Assembly (NCBI GenBank): GCA_028565715.1
Contig: JAOXYC010145552.1
Location: 1-13,612 of the forward strand
DNA length: 13,612 nt
Source of the DNA: Phoronis pallida
Lineage: Eukaryota > Phoronida > Phoronidae
Direction of reading: 5' to 3'
Shown here: positions 1 to 6,634 of the stretch, in pieces
How the letters are laid out: every line of letters begins with the position of its first letter
How positions within the stretch are numbered: position 1 is the first letter of the stretch
Notes under the pieces: generated by a model
Told to the model about the DNA's origin: nothing
Databases searched by the model: none
The model's input: only the letters and a program-made list of their open reading frames with translations
Made by a program: the position numbers and the translations under genes

Positions 1-500
1 TATTGTATTTATTTTAGTAATCATTTAAACATTTCCTTTTATTTGTATTTATCATTTATGTTGTAATTCAGCCAATATGCTGCCTGAATTTTAATAAACA
101 TTATTTTTATACCACCTAAGCTTAGCAGCTCCTACTATTCGATTCCCAGATCAGTCCGAATTTTTCTGTCATTTTAAAATAACTAGAGTAACGATTTAGA
201 CCAACTCAACAGAAGAGGAAAAGAAGAAGAACAATTGTTCGTACCCCTACTTACTAGAGTACTAGCCAAGCCTTTGAGTTTGAAATTGAATGAAAATTGA
301 AATTGGTGATGAAAATGAAGTTAATTCTGATCGGGTAAAAAGTGGTTAAACTGAATTTGAGGGTTTAATAACTACTCTTAGATTATGAAACTACCTCGGT
401 CCACTACTCTCTGATTTGTCCGCCTTATACTTTCCGCTATTTTCGAGAACCATTTCTGTGGATTTTAACTCATGTCTCCCCGTGTTGTTTATGAATGAAG
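1..500. other. 5' flank with no recognised gene
   Basis: No convincing coding segment is visible on either strand. An AATAAA at 93-98 could be the poly(A) signal of a + strand gene ending just outside the window, but nothing else supports that. The rest is AT-rich single-copy-looking sequence with purine-rich runs around 210-330. It leads into the presumed MRPL40 promoter. Confidence 0.5.
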
Positions 501-568
501 TTCCGGAAATGCTTCGGATTTGGCGCGAATTGTGGTCCATGGCATTGTGGGCTAGGTAAAATGGCGGC
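501..568 (+). promoter_or_regulatory. Presumed MRPL40 core promoter with ETS-, E2F- and YY1-like motifs
   Basis: Within 68 bp there is TTCCGGAAAT (501-510, ETS/GABP-like), TTTGGCGCGAA (519-529, E2F-like) and AAAATGGCGGC (558-568, YY1-like). The YY1-like motif contains the start codon at 561. ETS/GABP and YY1 sites around or just upstream of the ATG are common in TATA-less promoters of animal nuclear genes for mitochondrial proteins. No TATA box is seen at a suitable place. The motifs are seen directly; their use is inferred. Confidence 0.5.
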
Positions 569-3500
569 CCCCATGAGAAATCTGGCTGCGATTTTGTCTA
601 GGTTATTTTAACGTTTTGTATTGTCATTGTTGTTATTTCATTAGAAAAAATGTTTAAACCACACCACGTGTTTAACCACTGTTTTATTTCGGTTTAATCT
701 GATGATTTTTTTTACAAAACAAGTGCAATTTCAATATCTGAAGCCCTGACTTGAGACTTGAGTTTTTCATTTTTGATGTTTGGTGTTTTTCGATTTCGTA
801 CGTAAATGGTAAATCAGCTCTGATCAGGTGCAGAATCCTACACCTCACCAACAGGAGTTTCGCGAAACCCGTTATCCAGTCAATAAATTTCATTTCAAGA
901 CTGAACAGCGGGGATTGCGAGAGGTACTGTTCCTGTGTACAAGTGCCGCATTCTGCACAATGACCCATGAGCCAAAAACTGGCAAAAGAATACTGTGTTA
1001 GCTCTAATATATCTCTACTTTGGGTGATTATTTATTATGTGACGACTCGCGAAACCTCGTGGTTTCCTGTTATTCAGTCAATTCAATGAAATTCACTTGA
1101 CTGAAAATATGAGAATTTGGGTGAGTCATCACATAATATACAATTACCCTACTTTGGATTAGAGTTTACGTTTCTTTCATGGATTCTCTAGACTTTATTC
1201 TCCAGGTCGGTATCCAAGCACAGATGGCGCTGTCTACAGCCCCCTTTTGGAGAATGAGCCAAACTTCAACAAGGTGAAGGCACTGGCAAAGAAGGAGCAA
1301 AAGAAACTTTTTATTAATGCTCACAAGTTTCAGTGCCCATAGCCACGTTCAAACCGTGTACCTCTAACATGCGAGGCGCAGATCTTACCACTAAGCCACG
1401 AGCACTCCTTAACAACAAAATCTGGTGATCAAAATAAGCCGAAAAATCATTTCACTTAGATCAGCCAATTTTGTCGACATCTCGGTTTATGAATTTTATG
1501 TGGGGCTGTGTAGAGTCATAGATCCTCATGTTACAGGGTAACTCTAGATAGCGACTCCGGCCTTTAGAGTTACCCCAACCAATTACATGTATACATTCAA
1601 ATTTATTTTAAAATGCTGTAAATATGTTTTATTTGGTTAAATAAATGTATTAATCTCAAATCTCAAAATCTATGTTAACATCTTTTTTATCATTTTCAGA
1701 CTGTCGCTGAGTCGTGCCACACAAGCAAGTTGCTCAAGATTAATTCACACATCTTCACCCCTTGAGTTTAGAGCCACATCAATTCTAAGGTAATGTCAAT
1801 ATAAAAGTTGTGAGATGAACAAATCAAGTACAACAGTACTTACCTTGGTACAAGTCGGCGCTCAAAGCTCAGTGGTTAGTGTCCCGGTCTTTTAACAAAA
1901 AGGTCGTGGGTTCGGGCCCCCGGTCTTTCGAGAACACCGCTCGCATTATTATTATAAGTTGGTCCCTTGTTTATTTGCGTTATTCAGTCAATGCGTTTCC
2001 ATTGACTGAATAACAGAAGTTACACGAGGGACCATATTATTCGACTTGTACCCTTACGTTTACTATGATGAATTTTTTAAATGGATATTTTACCTAGTTT
2101 TGAAACTCTTAAACTCATCCTTCACATAGATAGAGTATGGCAAGTGTCTCTTCTGGCACTAGGCAGATGTAAATCGAAATTTTCGAATTAAGCTCAAATA
2201 AAATGGAGACTTCTTTAGCTTTCCATCACAGTAAATCACACCAACTAACAAGGGAATCGACAATTTAGCTAAAATATAGTTAAAAAAATGTAAATTTTCA
2301 TATTTTTTTCTTTATTTTAACCACAGTCGGTAACGGCATATTTTATTTTGATGCTAACAATTTAACTGAATTACAACCAATGTTAAATCTGCGGTCATCG
2401 TTTATTTTCAGTGGAGAACCACTCAAAAAGAAGAAGCGTATGGACCCAGCCATTCTACATGCCAGGGAACAGAGAAAGCGAAAAAAGATTGAGAGAGAAA
2501 TCAAGAAGTTGTCCAAATTCTCTCGCAAACTAAAGCCAATTATGGAGCTTGAAGTAGATCGGCATCTCGCTAAACAACTAGAGTTAGTATAAATTTTTAT
2601 TTCAATCTAAATAGATTTGATAAATATCTATTATTACAAATTTCTCGTTTTGCTTGTGCCATTCACAGCCTAAGACAAGGTCTTGCACTGGTTTTTAATG
2701 TTGGTAATGCCATCGAAGTTACTAAGAATTTCAAAGTTTTTTTAAATTTTGTTTTATCAGGTATAAGCCCACCCCTTGTTTTGATAAAATCTCAATATTG
2801 TGCTGGTATATTAAATGTCTGTAAAAATACTGGAGTGTATGCCAACACTTGCTTTTTTGGCAATTCCCAATCTAGAAACCATGGGCTTATAGCGGAGTGT
2901 GTACAGTATTCTTGATAATTAACCATGTTAGCATCAATTATTTTAACTAGGTCCCGGACTAGAGTGATGGAACCTTTGGACACAGAGGAAGTGGAATACC
3001 GTGCTCTTCTGGACAAAGATTGGGCAAGATATAAACATAGGGTACACAGGACTGAGGTCAAGGCTTTAGGTAATTGTGAGGGTGATACATTTCATGAGAA
3101 TGTCCACAGTCCTAATTTTGGTTTTTAAAAGTTGGTGCTTAAAATTGCACAGCACACTATAATGATATATTTTGTACTAGTAATATGAAATTTATGCACA
3201 AAAAATCATTCTCATGGTCGGGGAACTGAACCCGAGATCTCTCACTAACCAGGTGAGCGTCATACTATGTTGATATAAGCAGAATGATTATAGTCTCTCC
3301 CACAGCCCCTCTCAAGTAACAGTCTGTTCTCTTCACGCAAGAATCGGGTATTGCTAGAATAAGTGTAAATGTCACTCTTGTGCCGACGTGATAAAAACGA
3401 TATAAAATCCAGAGCTTTCGAATGTGTATTCTTTGTCAATGGCGTTACAATTTACAATTTGAGAAAGAATACACATCCGAAGCTCTGGATTTTATATCGT

Positions 3501-4364
3501 TTTTATCACGTCAGCACAAGAGGGACATTTACATGTATTTTATTGTTTTAACGCTGGCGATTGGCCTTTTTATAACTATAGAATAAGTGTATGTTGATTA
3601 CGTCACTCCGCTAAAACAGGGCCTCCTACTTTTGGCAAACAAACAGAAGACCTCCCGCCTTTATTTCAGTCTGTAATGTTTTCATTGATGGGCAGAGTTC
3701 AGTCCAGAATGGTTACTACAATTTGATGTTTAGTATTTCATAATGTGTTTTGTTTTTAGGTCGAGCACTAACAGCACAAGAAAAGGCATTAGAAGAACTT
3801 AGAAAAGAATCCGAAGAATTATATTTACAGGCAGTTACGGTGAGTGGCATCTGACTGAAAATGAAGATGAAAGTTTTAGATGTAATATGTTTCAGTGACA
3901 GCCATTCTTCAAACAGTAACCTGCATTTTCTGGTTTTGATGCAATATAAATGAAGGATACATTAATTGGTGAAATTAGTGTATAGACAGATGAAGGCGTT
4001 ATCATTGTTTACATTTCATTCTATCTTGAAAAAAACTAGTTCATGTTTCAAGTTTGTTGTAAGCCATTAAATAATAAATTTGAAAATACAGAAAATTTGG
4101 AACTCGACTTGGAATCAAATCCATGTCTTCTAATTGTTCGACAGGTTTTCAGCAACTGACCCTGTGCAAATTTTTACTCTGTTTTGCCATTATAATCCCG
4201 TTTAAAAACTTTGACTGAAGGCAATAATGAACCACTGATTTTTGTTTTAGATTGATGAAGCACTGATTCCATTTGTGAGTAAAAGAATTACCGAAACACC
4301 TCCTATAAAGAACTATGAAGTACCCGATGGAGAATATGTTGACACTACAAAGACATTTGAATGA
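561..4364 (+). CDS. MRPL40: Mitochondrial large-subunit ribosomal protein mL40 (MRPL40), six exons
   Basis: Encodes mL40, a metazoan mitochondrial large ribosomal subunit protein (Pfam MRP-L28 family). Coding exons are 561-601, 1700-1789, 2412-2582, 2951-3069, 3760-3839 and 4251-4364, with GT-AG introns. They total 615 nt, or 204 residues plus TGA, close to the 206 of human MRPL40. Residues 1 to about 40 are Ser/Arg/Ala-rich without acidic runs, like a mitochondrial presequence. The core begins GEPLKKKKRMDP, matching human AEPLRKKKKVDP. A Lys/Arg-rich helix follows, then LDTEEVEYRALLDKDW (human TFEETERRALLLKKW), AQEKALEELRKES (human AQQEALEELQLES) and the C-terminal PPIKNYEVPDGEY (human PPIPNYQPPEGRY). 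The ATG at 561 has A at -3 and G at +4. The exon 3 donor is set at 2583 because only that phase joins to exon 4 (GA|G, then SRTRV) and aligns without a gap. The first donor (AG|GTTATT) is weak, and a competing first exon lies at 1224. The gene body is very secure; the first exon is less so. Confidence 0.93.
841..893. repeat. Decayed fold-back fragment (TTATYCAGTCAAT family)
   Basis: Imperfect palindrome around GTTATCCAGTCAATAAATTT with a reverse partner near AAGACTGAACAGCGGGG. The TCGCGAAACC...CAGTCAAT order recurs in the fold-back at 1002-1164, and the CAGTCAAT core also in that at 1954-2047. It lies in MRPL40 intron 1. The overlapping open frames here show no protein-like composition and are taken as chance. 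Confidence 0.4.
1002..1164. repeat. Fold-back (MITE-like) inverted repeat
   Basis: Imperfect inverted repeat with ends CTCTAA (1002) and TTAGAG (1159-1164) and arms of about 80 bp. Matching pieces include TTATTATGTGACGACTC on the left and GAGTCATCACATAATATA on the right, with a central TCAGTCAA...TTGACTGA stem. It has no coding capacity, so it would be a non-autonomous element. Located in MRPL40 intron 1. Confidence 0.65.
1224..1273 (+). CDS. MRPL40: Possible alternative first exon of MRPL40
   Basis: ATG at 1224 opens 16 codons plus two bases (MALSTAPFWRMSQTST, then AG) and ends at a good donor, ACAAG|GTGAAG. It has the same phase as the exon at 561-601, so joining to 1700 gives AG|A CTG TCG with the frame kept. 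The peptide is Ser/Thr/Arg-containing and has no acidic residue, as expected of a mitochondrial presequence. Its donor is better than that of 561-601, but the ATG has C at -3 and no promoter motifs were noticed upstream. It could be the true first exon, an alternative first exon, or chance. A minus-strand SINE lies just downstream. Confidence 0.35.
1300..1408 (-). mobile_element. tRNA-derived SINE, minus strand, decayed
   Basis: The minus strand reads like a tRNA head: an A-box-like GTGGCTTAGTGGTAAGATC (1381-1399) and a B-box-like GGTTTGAACGTGG (1343-1355) about 30 bp downstream. The start (GGAGTGCTCGTGGCT) resembles the + strand SINE near 9436 (GGAGTGCTGGTGGCT). It cannot fold as a sound tRNA. 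The 3' boundary, near 1300, is a guess. It lies in MRPL40 intron 1, antisense to the gene. Confidence 0.6.
1854..1945 (+). mobile_element. tRNA-derived SINE head
   Basis: A-box-like AGCTCAGTGGTTAG (1866-1879) and B-box-like GGTTCGGGCCCC (1909-1920) at tRNA spacing. No proper acceptor stem is seen, so this is a Pol III SINE head and not a tRNA gene. It directly abuts the fold-back at 1954-2047, so the two may be one composite element. In MRPL40 intron 2. Confidence 0.6.
1954..2047. repeat. Short fold-back element with TTATTCAGTCAAT stem
   Basis: Inverted repeat: ATAAGTTGGTCCCTTG and then GTTATTCAGTCAATG on the left pair with CATTGACTGAATAAC and then CGAGGGACCATATTATTCGA on the right, with a tiny loop near 1995. 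It shares its core with the fold-back at 1002-1164. MRPL40 intron 2, adjacent to the SINE head at 1854. Confidence 0.65.
3200..3275 (-). mobile_element. Possible tRNA-derived SINE fragment
   Basis: The minus strand contains CGCTCACCTGGTTAGTGAG (3241-3259), which resembles an A box, and GGGTTCAGTTCCCC (3220-3233), which resembles a B box. The spacing between them is shorter than in a normal tRNA, so it looks like a decayed or deleted SINE head. MRPL40 intron 4. The boundaries are approximate. Confidence 0.4.
3365..3532. repeat. Long hairpin (MITE-like) element with ~75-bp arms
   Basis: Arms 3365-3439 and 3459-3532 are near-perfect reverse complements with only a few mismatches. For example, GACGTGATAAAAACGATATA on the left faces TATATCGTTTTTATCACGTC on the right. 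The spacer is about 20 bp. Near-identical arms suggest recent insertion or repair between arms. A 60-codon open frame across the hairpin is a by-product of the palindrome. MRPL40 intron 4. Confidence 0.85.
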
Positions 4365-4610
4365 GGGGTCAAGTGTGTGTCATGATTTTGAATGCATTGA
4401 AAGGGACATAATGTTGACACAACAATGACATGTGAATGAGGTGTCAATTGTTAGTCAATGTTTATGGATATAGTCAAACAGAGAATATACAGACACTACA
4501 GAGACGTTTGAATGAGGTGTAAATTAAAAGTCAATGATCATGGTTAGAGTCACAGGGAGAATATAGCTGACAAGATTAAGATTTTTGAATGGGGTGTCAT
4601 TTTTGTGTCT
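4331..4610 (+). repeat. Four-unit ~76-bp tandem repeat spanning the MRPL40 stop codon and 3' UTR
   Basis: The segment GAGAATATGTTGACACTACA...TTTGAATGAGG at the end of the coding region recurs, diverged, three more times downstream. The GAATGAGG/GAATGGGG marker sits at 4359, 4434, 4510 and 4587, spacings of 75, 76 and 77 bp. Unit 3 is the best copy (GAGAATATACAGACACTACA, then GTTTGAATGAGG). Units 2-4 are in the 3' UTR after the first in-frame TGA. Confidence 0.75.
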
Positions 4611-4878
4611 AAAATCATGGATGTATGCAGTTGGTCTTTTCTGTTGGTTTTTAGTTACTGTTTTTTTTCTCATTTGTGAAACAGTGGCTTGATTGGTGCA
4701 ATTGAAACTCAATAGTTTACTTGATTTCAAACAAAACATAATTCTTGAAGTTTTATGATATGTGTGAGATACAGAGTCAGATCTTCTGTTCTGCTACTTT
4801 GATTTGACATTCTACTCCTATATTTTTAAGGCCTATTGAATAGAAGACACAGTCTTTGTGAAATATTTCTTTTATTGA

Positions 4879-4928
4879 ATTAAAACATGTTTGAGTACAT
4901 TGAATTCAGTACCCTGTCTTGGAATAAA
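4879..4928 (+). terminator. Candidate MRPL40 poly(A) signals
   Basis: ATTAAA at 4879-4884 and AATAAA at 4923-4928 lie about 515-565 bp after the MRPL40 stop, a reasonable 3' UTR length. A minus-strand AATAAA (4871-4876) in the same place could serve the convergent WD40 gene only if its 3' UTR were very long. Inferred from motif and position only. Confidence 0.4.
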
Positions 4929-5060
4929 CAACACTCTCTTTTATACAAACAACTATGTGAACTAGTGTTAAATTAAAAAATATATACATGAACAATATAC
5001 ACCAGTCAACCCATTTCTATTTTACATATTAACAGTAATTACAGTTTTTTAAAGATACTA

Positions 5061-5353
5061 TCTCCTTGTTGATCCCGATCTGGCATCAAAATTCAAATCA
5101 ACTATAAATTTTGCTCTGTTGAACATGACTAACTTGCATCTTAGTAAAAAAAGTTCAAAAATATCTGTAAAGGGACTTTTGGGAGCTTTTTGTATCCAAA
5201 TCGAACCCTTGCTTAAGCCCGGGTTTGACTTTTTTCAGATAAAAAGCTCCCAAATCACCCTAACAGATTTTTTAGTCATGTTCATCAAAGGACTCGTAAA
5301 CAAAATTACTAGTTGATTTGAATTTTGAAGCCAGATCGGAACCAACAAGGAGA
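5061..5353. repeat. Large imperfect inverted repeat (fold-back element)
   Basis: Outer ends TCTCCTTGTTG and CCAACAAGGAGA enclose arms of about 140 bp. Matching blocks include CCGATCTGGCATCAAAATTC with its partner near 5320-5340, AACATGACTAACTTG with AGTCATGTTC, and GGGAGCTTTTTGTAT with ATAAAAAGCTCCC. The centre is near 5210. The 65-codon + strand frame inside it is a palindrome artefact. The two arms differ by small indels, so it is older than the hairpin at 3365. Confidence 0.75.
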
Positions 5354-5702
5354 CAGAATCTTGAAATAAATATAACTTATTCACTACGCTTCTCATGCCT
5401 CATCATACTGACCTTGAAGACAATAAAAGTATACTACTTTGTACAATATTTACATATTGAAGTTGAATAAAAATATAATACAAAAATATAATATACATTT
5501 AAAGCACTAAGTTATAATTAATACTGTTAGAAGGTCTTTGTTATCATGTGAGTTACATAAAAATGCTTAGTGGCTAAGAGTCAGGAGTGGTCTAAGCCAA
5601 CCCAGACTTCCTTTTTTAGAAAAATTATCAAAATATTGGGCTAAAAAATATCCTATACTTGTGAGCTTTCAGGAAATATCTCGAGGCTAATCAAAAGTGA
5701 TC

Positions 5703-5800
5703 CTATTGTAATTGTATAAGAATCTGCTCACATCCGTCCATACTTAAACTTGTCTGTAAGGAAAATAGAAACAATTAGTTAACAATCCCAAACTTTAGGT
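5703..5800 (-). pseudogene. Duplicated exon-plus-acceptor fragment of the WD40 gene
   Basis: About 80 bp (5718-5800) matches 7857-7936, the start of the WD40 exon at 7775-7890 and the intron before it. Shared blocks include GAATCTGCTCACA and TTAGTTAACAATC. On the minus strand the acceptor is kept (TTACAG|ACAAGT), and an in-phase frame 5753-5703 reads 16 codons (shared core CEQIL) and then TAG. The similarity stops within the exon. It is either a dead duplication or a usable alternative terminal exon giving a shortened WD40 protein. Confidence 0.6.
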
Positions 5801-6210
5801 AAATTTGATTTAATTAAAAGAACATTCGGCACAAGAAATTGTATCAAAAATAAGAAATATTATTTGCTACACCTAGTTCTTAAAGAACCCAGAACACAGC
5901 CAAATGCAAGAGCCTAAAGTATGTTTGTTTTGAAACGTACCAAAAAGCCAATAGTAAATCACTTCAAAAGTAACATTCCAATTTCTAGCTAGTAAGATTC
6001 TTATAAATAATATAATCTAGATAAAATGGTTAAAATAATTATGGGTTTGTACAAATATTATCAGTATTAATTCTTGTCAGCAGTGTCAAAAGGCGTCACA
6101 TCAAGTTCTTATTTGATGTTTTTACATTTTATCACACTCAGCTTTTAAAGAAAGACATATAAACAAAATAGCACCTTGTACAACAATATCACTACCTGAA
6201 TCAAACCTGG

Positions 6211-6254
6211 ATTACTCACTTTCTAAAGCTGTATTACTCGCTTTCTAAAGATGC
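6211..6254. repeat. 22-bp direct tandem duplication
   Basis: ATTACTCACTTTCTAAAG (unit at 6211-6232) is followed at once by ATTACTCGCTTTCTAAAG (unit at 6233-6254). It lies in the presumed 3' UTR or flank of the WD40 gene. Confidence 0.7.
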
Positions 6255-6634
6255 ATTAGCTGTATTGGTGACCATAAAATTATAAAAAATAAATTGATGC
6301 GAACCTTGCCTATCTAGAACTGATGTGCACCATAAGTTCTGGCTCCACAAATTAATTTAAATGCGTTGCTGAATGCCTTTTAGAGCCTAAAATAACTAGC
6401 GTTGGGCCAACACATGTTGAATTTTAATCTGTTATTAGTTTTTTTACCACTTTAAAGTTATTCAAAAATATTTGGTGCATGTCTAAGGTTTTTATATTTA
6501 GAGTCCAATAAGTAAGACTATCTTCACTGCAATTAGTTTTTATGAATTTATGGTCGTGGATACGGCTTATGCATCTTTAAACCTTATGTTAAAACATCTG
6601 AACTGTATGTAAAACACAAAATAAATTATTGATT

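Larger units (their letters stand above)
4929..6634. other. Convergent intergenic region or 3' UTRs, mostly AT-rich
   Basis: Apart from the inverted repeat at 5061-5353, the exon-like copy at 5703-5800 and the 22-bp tandem repeat at 6211-6254, no coding or RNA gene was recognised. Some of it next to 6634 must be the 3' UTR of the minus-strand WD40 gene. That side has no perfect AATAAA near the stop, only variants such as CATAAA around 6540-6550. Confidence 0.4.

Noticed and set aside
684-968. Overlapping open frames on both strands (94 and 70 codons)
   Set aside because: They cross the palindromic fragment at 841-893, show no protein-like pattern, and lie in MRPL40 intron 1.
1206-1340. + strand open frame of about 45 codons after a CTCCAG (GRYPSTDGAVYSPLLE...)
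   Set aside because: It looks somewhat protein-like but has no start, runs into the SINE, is out of frame with MRPL40 and matches nothing I recognise. The overlapping frame at 1224 fits MRPL40 better.
2343-3061. Minus-strand open frames at 2343-2528 and 2792-3061
   Set aside because: They are antisense shadows of MRPL40 exons 3 and 4.
3369-3551. 60-codon + strand open frame
   Set aside because: It is contained in the inverted-repeat hairpin and explained by the palindrome.
4524-4739. 71-codon minus-strand open frame
   Set aside because: It lies in the repeat array and 3' UTR of MRPL40, has no recognisable motif and no splice or codon support.
5119-5316. 65-codon + strand open frame
   Set aside because: It spans the centre of the inverted repeat at 5061-5353 and has no homology I can see.
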